DNA of 64,000 nucleotides, from positions 2,170,001-2,234,000 of the forward strand of contig JAILXR010000001.1 in NCBI GenBank assembly GCA_050789445.1, written 5' to 3'. The notes under the pieces were generated by a model. The model was not told the DNA's origin. It saw only the letters and a program-made list of their open reading frames with translations, and made no database searches. Positions 40,147 to 48,746 of this stretch are shown here, in pieces; within the stretch, counting starts at the first letter, position 1, and the number at the start of each line of letters is the position of its first letter. A program made the translations under genes and the position numbers. The DNA is from JAWSVE01 sp050789445 (GTDB taxonomy: Bacteria; Pseudomonadota; Gammaproteobacteria; Pseudomonadales; Cellvibrionaceae).

Positions 40147-42361
40147 GGCTAATTTCCTCCTGGTATACCCAAACATCCGGGTTCTCGACTGGGAGCACCG
40201 CACCGGTTTGAGCACATTTATAATGGGTAGGTTTGATTGCAAAGTGAGCCTGTTTGACCTCACCTGTATCGGTATCAATGTTTTCTGAAGCGGGAACAGT
40301 CATACCTTCAACACAGAGGTAGCCGTATTTACTGCGGGTTAACACAGGCAAGCTGTAATCCTCTGGATTGCGGAAGAACTTGATGTCACCTTTGGTGGAG
40401 TGAACCGCAATGCGCTCATTGATTGTCCTGTTAGCACCGAGTCCAGCTTGCCCTTCGAACGATTCTGCAAATTGATTCGAGGTATAGACCCTACCTTGAG
40501 CTGCCTCATCAAAGATCATTTGCACAATGACATCGCGTTTACGCTGACGTTCTGCATCGAGCTTGGCGCCATAGTCTTGATTGACCAGTCGATCGCTATG
40601 AGCGTCTAGCTCAATCCATTTGCCTTGGCTTTTGTCGACACATTTTGCTGGCAAGCCAGGACCATTTCGCAGCTCGAAAACCAGCGTGCGATCGGTGCGC
40701 GTTTCATCTGGCCGGTACAACAACATTCCAGTGGTGTAGTAACCACGGAGGCTGCCTGCACCTGATAGCGCAAGAAAGGGATCTTCCTCGACTTGTTTTT
40801 TACTGATCTTCTTAGTGTGGTGGGCCAGAATAATGCCCGCTAACGGATTGACCGCATCACGCAGTTGTTCAACTCGCTCGCGCAGAAAGAACAACATGGC
40901 ATTGTTGTCGTTCTCACTATTCCCCTCTGGACCTCCATCAAAGACATTGCGTATTGGGTCGATCACTAGAATATCGACACCACCCTGTGCAGCGGCTCGT
41001 TGCAGTGCTTCGATCACTTGCTCAACACCTTGATCATTAAGCACTAAACGAAGTTGAGGCGTTACCAGCAAGTTGTTTGCCGCACGACGACTAACACGGT
41101 CGGGCAAACCCATAGACTGTATCCGTTCACGCAAGTAGTGATATTGGACCTCTGCCTGCAGATAAAACACGCGCAATGGTCTGGAGGGAGTCAGCTCGAG
41201 AAAGGGTTCGCCTGCTGCCATGTGCGTTAACCATGACAACAGAAAATCACTTTTACCGACCTTTGGAGCGCCACCAAATACGATCATTCCACCGGGCGTT
41301 AACACCCTCGGTGCAATTAAATCGTCAGGCATAGGTGATGTATCGGCCAACAACTCACCCAATGAGTGCATCGGGATTGGCGTTTCATCTTTTACGACAG
41401 TACGCTCGGCATTTTTTACAAAAGACCAAACATCCAAGCCATCTTCTATGGCGTCATAAGCATCCCATTTATCTGGTTTTCCATCTGGAATATGCAATAC
41501 AGCAACGGAAGAAGCGCCTGCATTAGCAATCGCTTCTGATGCCTTGCGCGCATATTCAAGGCCAGCATCATCGTTGTCCGGCCACACCAAAACGTGTTTA
41601 TCTTTGAGTGGACCCCAGTCCGTTTTGGCGACTGGTGCATTGGCACCGTTCATTGCCGTACTCGCAATCATCCCTAAACGAATCAACGCATCGGCCGCTT
41701 TTTCACCTTCAACCAGAACCACCTGGTTAGCCGTGAGTATCTGAGGTTGGTTATACAGCGGTCGGGGATCGGGCGCTTTCATTGACCGAGAACCGACATC
41801 CCACGGCCGAAACTCTTTACCCACTGCAGTATCATATCGATATACACAAGCTATCAGCTTTCCTTGGCTATCACGGTAATCCCACTTTCCAGTAGCTGGA
41901 CCTAACTCATCAGTCGGCACCTGTTTTGGTATTGAGGTTGAGCACACAGAATTACTTTTGGCTGCGTGAGATTTTTGTACTTGGGAATCCGAGATTCCTA
42001 ACCATTGCGCAACGGACTCAACCAATTCTGGAAATCGATTCGTAGCATCAATACCTATCACGCGCGCCCAAGCATCAAAAATATCGCCACCTTCACCGGT
42101 CGCAAAATCCATCCACATGCCAGCGCGTGAGCCTTCCCGTTCAACCACTAAACTTTTGCCGGGGTTGCCTTCAAGGTCACCCACAATAAATTGTTTACCG
42201 CGTTGCTTTCCTGCAGGAAATAAATAGATCAATACACTTTCAAGAGAATCCAATAGACGCTGTTTTAATTCACGCGCATCATGCTTGGATTTGAGCACTA
42301 CGCCTTGGTCGGGGGCGTCATTAAAATCAAGCCACACAACTTTATCGCTACCTTTTTCCAT
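40136..42361 (-). CDS. Phage primase-helicase (Toprim + RecA-like ATPase)
   Basis: A 741-residue replication protein. Residues 1-150 resemble a zinc-free primase N-domain (GMWMDFATGEGGDIFDAW); a Toprim domain has VEGEKA at 217-222 and WPDNDDAG at 260-267; a RepA/DnaB-like ATPase has Walker A GGAPKVGKS at 363-371, Walker B-like DILVIDPIRNV and an ILAHHTKK sensor segment. It likely primes and unwinds at the phage origin. ATG at 42361 follows AAGGAGGT; the longer frame lies over the upstream gene. Confidence 0.88.
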   Translation of the reverse strand: MEKGSDKVVWLDFNDAPDQGVVLKSKHDARELKQRLLDSLESVLIYLFPAGKQRGKQFIVGDLEGNPGKSLVVEREGSRAGMWMDFATGEGGDIFDAWARVIGIDATNRFPELVESVAQWLGISDSQVQKSHAAKSNSVCSTSIPKQVPTDELGPATGKWDYRDSQGKLIACVYRYDTAVGKEFRPWDVGSRSMKAPDPRPLYNQPQILTANQVVLVEGEKAADALIRLGMIASTAMNGANAPVAKTDWGPLKDKHVLVWPDNDDAGLEYARKASEAIANAGASSVAVLHIPDGKPDKWDAYDAIEDGLDVWSFVKNAERTVVKDETPIPMHSLGELLADTSPMPDDLIAPRVLTPGGMIVFGGAPKVGKSDFLLSWLTHMAAGEPFLELTPSRPLRVFYLQAEVQYHYLRERIQSMGLPDRVSRRAANNLLVTPQLRLVLNDQGVEQVIEALQRAAAQGGVDILVIDPIRNVFDGGPEGNSENDNNAMLFFLRERVEQLRDAVNPLAGIILAHHTKKISKKQVEEDPFLALSGAGSLRGYYTTGMLLYRPDETRTDRTLVFELRNGPGLPAKCVDKSQGKWIELDAHSDRLVNQDYGAKLDAERQRKRDVIVQMIFDEAAQGRVYTSNQFAESFEGQAGLGANRTINERIAVHSTKGDIKFFRNPEDYSLPVLTRSKYGYLCVEGMTVPASENIDTDTGEVKQAHFAIKPTHYKCAQTGAVLPVENPDVWVYQEEISHES

Positions 42362-43119
42362 CACGCACCTCCTTGCCAGCAGCGGTCTTGCCATGAGCAA
42401 AACTTACATTCGTAATGGGCAGGATCTTTACTGATTCTGGGTAGCAGCTCTCCTGCATCAGTTGCCTGAATGACGCGCACACCTCGATCGGATGCACGCT
42501 GAGCCAGTTCACCATTAAATGGCACCCGCTCGAAGTACAACTCGGCGGTGTCTTTGTTGATCGCAGTGAACATAGCCGGATTTGAAGATATGCCTGGGAT
42601 CTGCTCTTCCATGTAGGCTTGGTACAGTGCAATTTGTGCCGCATAAACAGGCTTGGAAAGTGTGACGCCACGTTTTACTGTATCCTTCCATGATTTTGCG
42701 TTCAGTGATTTACACTCCCAAAGCGCAGGATAACTGTTACCGATTGATTCAGGTCCTCCAGCGAGCACGCCATCAACGTGACCACACAAGCGGCCATCAA
42801 CGGTAGCAAAGCCAAACTGACCACCTGACGCTGTCTCGGTATAAAGATCAAACCCTGCTTGGCGTAACCAATTTATGGCTAAGTCTTCGAAAACATGTCC
42901 GGCTGCAAATATGCGAAGAGTGCGACCCGTAAATGTTCTGCCTTCGTCTACGGCTGTATTAGTGAATTCATATTGAAGCGCTCGTTCACAAGCAACGCCT
43001 AGTCGAGAAGCGCCTAAATAATTGCGCGGCGTTTGTGCCTGGTTCTCAGTTTGCAAAGCACTGTCGATTAAAGCGGTGAGTTTTTCAGACAAGGTCGGTT
43101 GATGATTAAAGTCCAGCAT
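42361..43119 (-). CDS. Cas4/RecB-like PD-(D/E)xK nuclease with probable Fe-S cluster
   Basis: A 252-residue nuclease. Active-site residues D116 (CGHVDGVLAG), E135 and K137 (ALWECKSLN) and Q162 (AAQIALYQAY) follow the RecB family order. One cysteine near the N-terminus (C44) and three near the C-terminus (C238, C241, C247) fit the four-cysteine iron-sulphur cluster of Cas4/AddB nucleases. It probably processes DNA ends in phage recombination with the Sak4-like ATPase. Start overlaps the upstream stop (TGATG). Confidence 0.85.
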   Translation of the reverse strand: MLDFNHQPTLSEKLTALIDSALQTENQAQTPRNYLGASRLGVACERALQYEFTNTAVDEGRTFTGRTLRIFAAGHVFEDLAINWLRQAGFDLYTETASGGQFGFATVDGRLCGHVDGVLAGGPESIGNSYPALWECKSLNAKSWKDTVKRGVTLSKPVYAAQIALYQAYMEEQIPGISSNPAMFTAINKDTAELYFERVPFNGELAQRASDRGVRVIQATDAGELLPRISKDPAHYECKFCSWQDRCWQGGA

Positions 43120-43475
43120 CAGAAAGGCACCTCGTCTTTGTACAACTCCTGCATAGTGCAGTGATAAGATTCAAGGACCGTATCCACCAAACCAATAATT
43201 TCATCTTTGCTGTAACTGCCAAGGCCTTTTTCCATGCCTACGGCCATCACATAATCTGCAAGTGAGGCTAAAACAGACTCAGCTGCTTTTTGTTCTAAAT
43301 CTGTTCTGTTCACATCCACCCCCTTGCGATGCAATTGGTAATGAATGTCCTGACAGGTCTTGGAACAAAAGCGCTTAAAACTTGCGCGCCGATTTTCAGA
43401 AGATTGGAAACAATTTGGATCCAGCCAACAGAAACCGCGCGGCGGTTTGTGGCATATATAACATCGGTAATACAC
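43119..43475 (-). CDS. Zinc-finger phage protein (DUF6511-like)
   Basis: A 118-residue protein with CYICHKPPRGFCW near the N-terminus and FCSKTCQDIHYQL after it, likely one or two zinc-binding knuckles. The second half is helical. This arrangement resembles DUF6511 phage proteins. The GTG at 43475, coupled to the helicase stop and preceded by GGGAGG, is the likely start; an ATG at 43529 lies inside the helicase gene. Confidence 0.6.
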   Translation of the reverse strand: MYYRCYICHKPPRGFCWLDPNCFQSSENRRASFKRFCSKTCQDIHYQLHRKGVDVNRTDLEQKAAESVLASLADYVMAVGMEKGLGSYSKDEIIGLVDTVLESYHCTMQELYKDEVPF

Positions 43476-43476
43476 A

Positions 43477-45150
43477 TCAAGCGGCCTCCCTTCCTTCAAC
43501 TTTGTTGAAAATTCGAGATTGGATATCACGCTTATTAAACTGGAACGCCAATAGGCATGATGCTTGGTAGCGAGTTAATCCAAAGTCCTGTCGATAGGCC
43601 GGTGGTAAATATCGAAGTTGCTGAGCAGTTGCAGCCTGGTTTAACCATTTACGGGATTTGCTCGCAGCATCTTCCGTTTCATGATCATTCAACCAGTCGT
43701 CAGCTGCTGCCAGGCAAACAGTTCGCTCACCCATGGCCAACAAGCGTGCGGGTAGCTTTTTCCCACCGCCCATGCCAAACCAATGACCGGCTAAGAAGAA
43801 CACTCCGGCCCACGCTTCAAAGCCCGTTGCCATCAATGCCGCATCATCACCGAACAAATCACACCAACGAAAAGATGAGCGTTTAAGCAGATCAATCTCA
43901 GACATAACAAAGTCAGTTAAATCCACTTTGTCATCAGTATCCGTTCGCTCCCAAACGTAACCACATAAGCAGCATTCTTTTGCCGCCGCAGGCACCATCG
44001 CTCCGCAGTCGGGACACTCTTTCTGAGGTGCCTCACCATGACCTTCATGGCCATCCAAATTTACATCTTGCTCTAATGAACCGTGAAGCATGGTGCTGGT
44101 ACCGAAGTCGAGTACCACACAATCACTCTTCACCACACCAGGGTGTTCATTGGGATCAATGGTTCTAAGGCCACGCCCAATCATTTGTATCAAAGTCGAC
44201 TTATAGGAACTTGGCCGTAGTAAAATTACACAGCTGGTCGGCGGGTAATCCCAGCCTTCAGTCAACACTGCTACGTTAACAACAACTTGGGACTCCCCGG
44301 ATTCGAAACGAGACAGCGCCGCTTTGCGCGCCTCGCTTGATAGCTCACCATGAATAACCTCGGCATTCACACCAGAAGTTGAGAAAGCCTCAGCCACATT
44401 TTTGGCGTGATGGATGGTAGAGCAAAAGACCACGGTAGAACGATCATGAGCTTTTTCTTTCCAGTGACGAATCACTGCTTCGGTGATCGGCGCTTTGTTC
44501 ATGATGGCATCGACAGCCGTCATATCGAAATCATCGGCGGTTCGTTTCACCTGTGACAGCTCACTCTGTGTGCCGACATCAACGACGTAAGTTCGCGGTG
44601 GAACCAAATGCCCTGATTGAATTAATTCGGCAAGCGTAATTTGATCACTAACATTACTAAAAACAGGACGCAATGCTTTGTTGTCACCACGATTGGGCGT
44701 TGCCGTTACGCCAAAAATAGCCACATCAGGATTACTATCTCGAACGCTATCAATTATGCGTCGGTAAGTGGGTGCGGCTGCATGATGTGCTTCGTCGATG
44801 ACTAACAAATCTAACTTTGGCATAAGCTTCAAGTTTGATTCACGTCCTAATGTTTGCACCATGGCAAAGGTTGCTTGTCCCGCCCATGACTTTTCCTGAG
44901 CATCATATATTGAAGTGGCGATGCTGGGATTCACTCGGCTGAACTTGGCAGCATTTTGAGAAGTCAGTTCATCTCGATGAGCTAGCACACAGGCTTTTGC
45001 ATCTCCGTTTTCGAGCCATTGACCGGTGACTCCGGATAACATGATGGTTTTACCGGCGCCCGTAGGCGCCACCCCCAATGTATTCTGGTGCTTATTAAGC
45101 GCAGCGAGGCTGCGCTCAACAAACAGTTTTTGACGAGGTCGTAATAGCAT
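43477..45150 (-). CDS. DEAD/DEAH-box SF2 helicase
   Basis: A 557-residue helicase. Walker A APTGAGKT (28-35), DEAH box VIDEAHHAAAP, FGVTATPNRGD and motif VI QMIGRGLRTID are all present. A zinc-ribbon with CPDCG and CCLCGY follows the helicase core, and the C-terminal 150 residues are of unknown fold. It belongs to the phage recombination and replication set and may remodel forks or repair breaks. Confidence 0.9.
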   Translation of the reverse strand: MLLRPRQKLFVERSLAALNKHQNTLGVAPTGAGKTIMLSGVTGQWLENGDAKACVLAHRDELTSQNAAKFSRVNPSIATSIYDAQEKSWAGQATFAMVQTLGRESNLKLMPKLDLLVIDEAHHAAAPTYRRIIDSVRDSNPDVAIFGVTATPNRGDNKALRPVFSNVSDQITLAELIQSGHLVPPRTYVVDVGTQSELSQVKRTADDFDMTAVDAIMNKAPITEAVIRHWKEKAHDRSTVVFCSTIHHAKNVAEAFSTSGVNAEVIHGELSSEARKAALSRFESGESQVVVNVAVLTEGWDYPPTSCVILLRPSSYKSTLIQMIGRGLRTIDPNEHPGVVKSDCVVLDFGTSTMLHGSLEQDVNLDGHEGHGEAPQKECPDCGAMVPAAAKECCLCGYVWERTDTDDKVDLTDFVMSEIDLLKRSSFRWCDLFGDDAALMATGFEAWAGVFFLAGHWFGMGGGKKLPARLLAMGERTVCLAAADDWLNDHETEDAASKSRKWLNQAATAQQLRYLPPAYRQDFGLTRYQASCLLAFQFNKRDIQSRIFNKVEGREAA

Positions 45151-45162
45151 AACTCGACCTCC

Positions 45163-45756
45163 TTATTGCGCCCAACTGGGACGACCAGTTGGAGCAGTTG
45201 AGGTAGATTGGGCAGGAGAAGATTGCTGTACCGAAGCTGATGCTTGTGTCGGTTCACCCGCGATGCCTGCATAAGCTTTATTGTCTGGTGTGATTGCGGT
45301 TTTAACGACATTTTTATCATCACCATTTTGGTCCTTATCCATCTCAACTTTGGCAACAAACTCAATACCATCAAGATCGGCAAAACCTTGAATGCGACGA
45401 GCCTGCTGCGCTTGCGGAGAGTTATCTTGCGGGTGTAATCCCCGAGATGAATTCAAGATCCCTTTTACAAACGCTCTTCCCATATTTGCCCACTCGGGAC
45501 CTTTAGGGCTGTGCAGACCAATGAGGCTCCACATTTTCCGTTTGGCGTATGGACCGTCGAGCACCACGAACTCGCAGTTCAAGTAAACAGAGCCAGTGGT
45601 CATGCTTTGGGTTGCGTAACCACCAGTCCAACCTTGCGAAGCATCGTCATAGCCACCGGGACGAATCGTCATGCGCACTTTTACCAGCGTGCCCTTAGGG
45701 ATTACATCAAAATTGTTTTGGTCTTCAGCCGAGTTAAAATCATTCCAAGTCGTCAT
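45163..45756 (-). CDS. DUF669-like single-strand DNA-binding protein
   Basis: A 197-residue protein with an OB-like core: IPKGTLVKVRMTIRPGG, GSVYLNCEFVVLDGPYAKRKMWSLIGLHS and a DGIEFVAKVEMDK segment, as in DUF669 phage SSB-like proteins. The C-terminus is a Ser/Gln/Ala-rich flexible tail. It follows the Sak4-like ATPase with a one-base stop/start overlap, and such pairs act together in phage recombination. Confidence 0.75.
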   Translation of the reverse strand: MTTWNDFNSAEDQNNFDVIPKGTLVKVRMTIRPGGYDDASQGWTGGYATQSMTTGSVYLNCEFVVLDGPYAKRKMWSLIGLHSPKGPEWANMGRAFVKGILNSSRGLHPQDNSPQAQQARRIQGFADLDGIEFVAKVEMDKDQNGDDKNVVKTAITPDNKAYAGIAGEPTQASASVQQSSPAQSTSTAPTGRPSWAQ

Positions 45757-46631
45757 TATTGGACTCCTTCTTCAGTATTGGTTTGGGTTTCGATAGGTGC
45801 TGGGCGAGCAAAGGTCAGGCGATCTGACGGAGGTGTTACTGGCCCATGAATTTTTTCCATAAGTCGACCTAGGTGTGGCTCCTCGATTACATCAAGTCGC
45901 CCACTGCGATCTTTAGCTGGATAGCCATAGGGATTTAGGGTGTGGTTGATAAAGGCGCGATATTTCTGGCCATCATCACTTTGAATTTCCGCAAGTGTGA
46001 TGACCTGATCAACGATGCCTGGCAGCTCTAGAGCCGTTTTTGAACCATCTATCTGTGGTGAATAAACCTTACGATTGAAGTCATCGACTTTTTCGTCGAG
46101 GATGCCAACAAACCAGATATTCTTATTGCGGGTGTGCTGCAGATGAGTCAGCCAAGCAATCATCTCTTGCCCATGAAGGCCATAAGCACCACGCGTATCA
46201 GGTTTGCCACTTCGTTCACTGAACGCCTGAGGTTGTCCCTTACACCATTGCAAGCAAAGGCGACCTGCAACAGTTATTGAATCGATAAACACCGTGTCGT
46301 ATTTATCAATACTGCTAACGTCACCGAATTTAGCGCAGACTGCTTCATAGTGTGCTTGGCTGTATGGTTGTTCATCCCGTAGCGCAGGATTTGGGCCGCC
46401 AATAAACACCGCAAAGTCACGACATTCCTGCCATGTGCGTGGTCGAATCGCATCGCCAGACCACCCCTCAACAGCGAGGTCACCGGCTTCTAAATCGAAG
46501 AACAGGGTTTTGTCTGCATCGACCGTCCACAACAAGCTGGTTTTTCCGATGCCTGATGGGCCAAGGATGCAGCCTTTGATCCCGCGCTTTTCTGCCAATC
46601 GCTGATCGGCCGTAATGATTGGGAAAGTCAT
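45756..46631 (-). CDS. Sak4-like RecA-fold ATPase (phage recombinase)
   Basis: A 291-residue ATP-binding protein (AAA_24 type). Walker A GPSGIGKT at 24-31 and a Walker B-like YDTVFIDSITVAGRL are clear, with an NIWFVGILDEK strand after them. Sak4-type proteins are shortened RecA homologues that promote strand annealing or exchange with a partner SSB, encoded here immediately downstream. Confidence 0.85.
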   Translation of the reverse strand: MTFPIITADQRLAEKRGIKGCILGPSGIGKTSLLWTVDADKTLFFDLEAGDLAVEGWSGDAIRPRTWQECRDFAVFIGGPNPALRDEQPYSQAHYEAVCAKFGDVSSIDKYDTVFIDSITVAGRLCLQWCKGQPQAFSERSGKPDTRGAYGLHGQEMIAWLTHLQHTRNKNIWFVGILDEKVDDFNRKVYSPQIDGSKTALELPGIVDQVITLAEIQSDDGQKYRAFINHTLNPYGYPAKDRSGRLDVIEEPHLGRLMEKIHGPVTPPSDRLTFARPAPIETQTNTEEGVQ

Positions 46632-46939
46632 TACTTCACCTCCCCATGTTCGCGCAGAAACTCAAGCGCGTAGTCGGCGCCTTTGGCTCCGTAGCCTCGA
46701 GCCATGTCATGCACTCGGCGTAGTGATTCCATTTCCTGAACGATTCGACCGAGCTCTTTATTCAGACCCTGCTGTGCAAAGGCCAAGTCATCAATGGTCG
46801 CTAGAAGCAACGCCTTAGATTCAGGCTCTCCTTTGTCAGATACATCAGGAATAGAAATCGCATCTGGCAGGCTTTCCAGTGAAAAACTGCTCTTGCGCAA
46901 AGCCTCTAAAAAATTGGTTTCTTTGGTAAAAATCGACAT
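46631..46939 (-). CDS. Small phage protein, unknown
   Basis: A 102-residue mainly helical protein with no recognised domain (ETNFLEALRKSSFSLESL, then DLAFAQQGLNKELGRIVQEM). Its stop overlaps the start of the Sak4-like gene by one base (TAATG), which supports translation. It belongs to the early operon. Confidence 0.6.
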   Translation of the reverse strand: MSIFTKETNFLEALRKSSFSLESLPDAISIPDVSDKGEPESKALLLATIDDLAFAQQGLNKELGRIVQEMESLRRVHDMARGYGAKGADYALEFLREHGEVK

Positions 46940-46941
46940 GA

Positions 46942-47412
46942 TTATTGCTCCTTTGCAAGGCTGAGACGGAAGGTGGGTTTGCCAGTTTTTAATGTCCGAG
47001 CGGGTTCAAAAACGGTTCGAAGGTTTTCAGGCCAAGCGGTGTATTTGCGCTCAGCCACCTTGTAAGTGATGTCCAAGAATTCAGCTGGGTTGTCGCCACT
47101 GGCAGAAATTCGCTGTGCGATTTCAGATAATTGCGATTGGTCCCAGACAGGCTTTTTCGGAAGGTCAGATGACACTCGCACACCCTCGTCATCAAAGTTG
47201 ACAGTTCCGGTGTCTTTGCCGAGTTGAGTTCTTAACACACTAACTTTTGGGTCGTATTTCATAGCAATTGCGCCATCGACCCAGTCTTTAAGTTCTTTGG
47301 CATTGCGAAGGTAGCTGGCCGCTTCAGCCTGAACACGCATCAATTCAGCAGCAGTCAAACCTGCCAACTCACCGATGCTCATAGCTTGGGCTTGTTCTAG
47401 GGAAAGACTCAT
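46942..47412 (-). CDS. Phage early protein, unknown
   Basis: A 156-residue protein. The N-terminal third is helical (LSLEQAQAMSIGELAGLTAAELMRVQAEAASYLRN), followed by DGAIAMKYDPKVSVLRTQLGKDTGTVNFDDEG and a PTFRLSLAKEQ end. Proteins of this type occur beside Sak4/SSB pairs in other phages. It overlaps the HTH gene by four bases (ATGA). No function can be assigned. Confidence 0.6.
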   Translation of the reverse strand: MSLSLEQAQAMSIGELAGLTAAELMRVQAEAASYLRNAKELKDWVDGAIAMKYDPKVSVLRTQLGKDTGTVNFDDEGVRVSSDLPKKPVWDQSQLSEIAQRISASGDNPAEFLDITYKVAERKYTAWPENLRTVFEPARTLKTGKPTFRLSLAKEQ

Positions 47413-47618
47413 GCGTCACCTCCTGCTACACGCTCAGAGGTACTCTTGCGAAGACAGTCGTTTTCATAGGCCTCGACGTCTTCGAGGCGGTACATCACGC
47501 GACCTTGTAGTTTGAGAAAGACAGGGCCGATGCCTTCAGAGCGCCAGCGCTCCAATGTGGCTTCGCTGACACCCCAGCGGTTGGCTAATTGCCGTTGGTT
47601 CATATGATTTACACTCAC
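47409..47618 (-). CDS. MerR-type helix-turn-helix excisionase/AlpA-like protein
   Basis: A 69-residue DNA-binding protein with NQRQLANRWGVSEATLERWRSEGIGPVFLKLQGRVMYRLEDVEAYE, the winged helix-turn-helix pattern of phage excisionases and AlpA-like activators. First gene of the early operon. The GTG at 47618, with GGAG seven bases ahead, is preferred; an ATG at 47603 is the alternative. It may direct excision with a recombinase or activate the operon. Confidence 0.8.
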   Translation of the reverse strand: MSVNHMNQRQLANRWGVSEATLERWRSEGIGPVFLKLQGRVMYRLEDVEAYENDCLRKSTSERVAGGDA

Positions 47619-47789
47619 GTTGCACTCCTAATGGTTGTTGCGGAAACGTGAGGTAATGATGTGCTTCGGTGGGTTAGGAGCCGTTTAGGGGGAAGTTAGG
47701 AGATGAGTTAAAAGCGTTAGAGGTGGACAATTTTTTTATTAACTTTAAAATTTGGCGCTTAAGTAACTATAAAAAAAGGGGTTTTCAGT

Positions 47790-48503
47790 TTGGGAATTGA
47801 TATTTCAGGGAATAGAGAAATTTCCATTAACGAAAGCCATGACCATCGACTAGTCACTTGCCCTTCAAAAAACCCGAAAATCAGCAAAGTAAATGGGTTG
47901 AAGATCAGTAGTATTTACCGACGAACGAAGACGGGCGACTTTGCACGCGATGGAAACCCATTTATATATGCACTTAAGCAAAAGTCTGGCTATAGCATTT
48001 CTAAGCATGAACTAGCCAAATTCTCCCCTAGCTTTTACTCGACCCTTGAAAAGGTGCTTGAGAATCAATCTGCTGACTTTGTTGTTCCAATGCCTTCTTC
48101 CCATAATATTGCGACCATTCTGGCAAGGCGAGTTGCTAGAAATTGTGGAGGGGAGCTGATCACAGACTTCATGCTGAAACAAACTGTTGGCTCAGCTCTA
48201 GAGCAATTTGATTTATCAATGGTACACCCTAAACATAAAAAAGAAGTGAAAGCCCAATTAGCAACATATCGAAAGCTGGCTCCGCACGCCCAAATATCAC
48301 TCAAAAAGGTTCCCAACAAGATAAGGCAATACTTCTCACCCGTTATAATTAACAGTAATTACAATGACTTAGGTCGTGAGGGTACAGTTATATTGGTGGA
48401 TGACCTACTGTCGACAGGGACAACCCTAAGCGCAGCTAGGAAACTTGTGGTAGAATACGGGGGTCATTGCGACATAGCTGTATGTTTATTGAGCGATCTA
48501 TAG
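47790..48503 (+). CDS. Phosphoribosyltransferase-domain protein
   Basis: A 237-residue protein of the PRTase fold. The PRPP-binding loop VILVDDLLSTGTT lies at 200-212; ADFVVPMPSSHNIATILARRVARNCGG at 95-121 is the matching N-terminal hood and ligand strand, as in ComF-like enzymes. It starts with TTG at 47790, with AAGGGG nine bases upstream; there is no ATG before residue 101. It stands alone on the plus strand, divergent from the phage early operon, and is followed at once by a promoter and a structured RNA. Substrate unknown; a defence or regulatory role is inference. Confidence 0.75.
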   Translation: MGIDISGNREISINESHDHRLVTCPSKNPKISKVNGLKISSIYRRTKTGDFARDGNPFIYALKQKSGYSISKHELAKFSPSFYSTLEKVLENQSADFVVPMPSSHNIATILARRVARNCGGELITDFMLKQTVGSALEQFDLSMVHPKHKKEVKAQLATYRKLAPHAQISLKKVPNKIRQYFSPVIINSNYNDLGREGTVILVDDLLSTGTTLSAARKLVVEYGGHCDIAVCLLSDL

Positions 48504-48514
48504 GCTGTTTGGTA

Positions 48515-48543
48515 TTGACGCCACGCCCTTGAAAGCCTAATAT
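48515..48543 (+). promoter_or_regulatory. Sigma-70 promoter of the structured RNA
   Basis: TTGACG (48515-48520), a spacer of exactly 17 bp and TAATAT (48538-48543). It begins 12 bases after the phosphoribosyltransferase stop codon. Transcription would start near 48550. Confidence 0.65.
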
Positions 48544-48549
48544 TAGGAT

Positions 48550-48737
48550 ATAGACCAAGCATACGCCCCTTGGTCTCTAAAAATGAGGCAAGTCGAAAGA
48601 CTTGTGGGTCCGCGCAAGCACCCGCCGTGGTCAGCTCATAGGGAGCAGATAGCGGCTTGAGAACGGCAGCGGCTTCTCCAACCGTTAAAAGGTTGTAAAA
48701 AAGATTATGGGGAGCCTTTATGGCTCCCCGCTCTATT
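48550..48737 (+). ncRNA. Predicted structured small RNA next to the phosphoribosyltransferase gene
   Basis: About 188 nt between a good promoter and a terminator hairpin, with no plausible plus-strand protein. By-eye stems are AGACCAAG/CTTGGTCT (48552-48559 with 48569-48576), CAAGTC-GAAA-GACTTG (48589-48604, a GNRA tetraloop), GGGT/ACCC (48606-48609 with 48619-48622), GCCGT/GCGGC (48624-48628 with 48652-48656) enclosing GCTC/GAGC (48634-48646), GAGAA/TTCTC near 48659-48678 and CAACC/GGTTG (48679-48695). No known RNA family was recognised. It may be an RNA partner, antitoxin or regulator of the adjacent enzyme. Confidence 0.6.
48709..48729. terminator. Hairpin terminator shared by the small RNA and the convergent operon
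   Basis: GGGGAGCC-TTTAT-GGCTCCCC, a perfect 8-bp stem. On the minus strand it is followed by six T after a short gap and lies 17 bases past the stop of the 311-residue gene; on the plus strand the T tract is weak (GCTCTATTTCT). Confidence 0.7.
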
Positions 48738-48746
48738 TCTGGCCTA

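Larger units (their letters stand above)
14672..47618. mobile_element. Prophage with lambda-type head and P2-type contractile tail
   Basis: A continuous block of phage genes, nearly all on the minus strand: excisionase-like HTH, recombination and replication genes, methyltransferase, terminase, capsid, contractile tail, holin and endolysin. All structural modules expected of a myovirus are present without frameshifts, so the phage may be functional. An integrase is not within these limits; the serine recombinase at 53756-55102 is the nearest candidate. The right boundary is therefore uncertain and may extend to about 55617. No flanking direct repeat was recognised. Confidence 0.85.
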
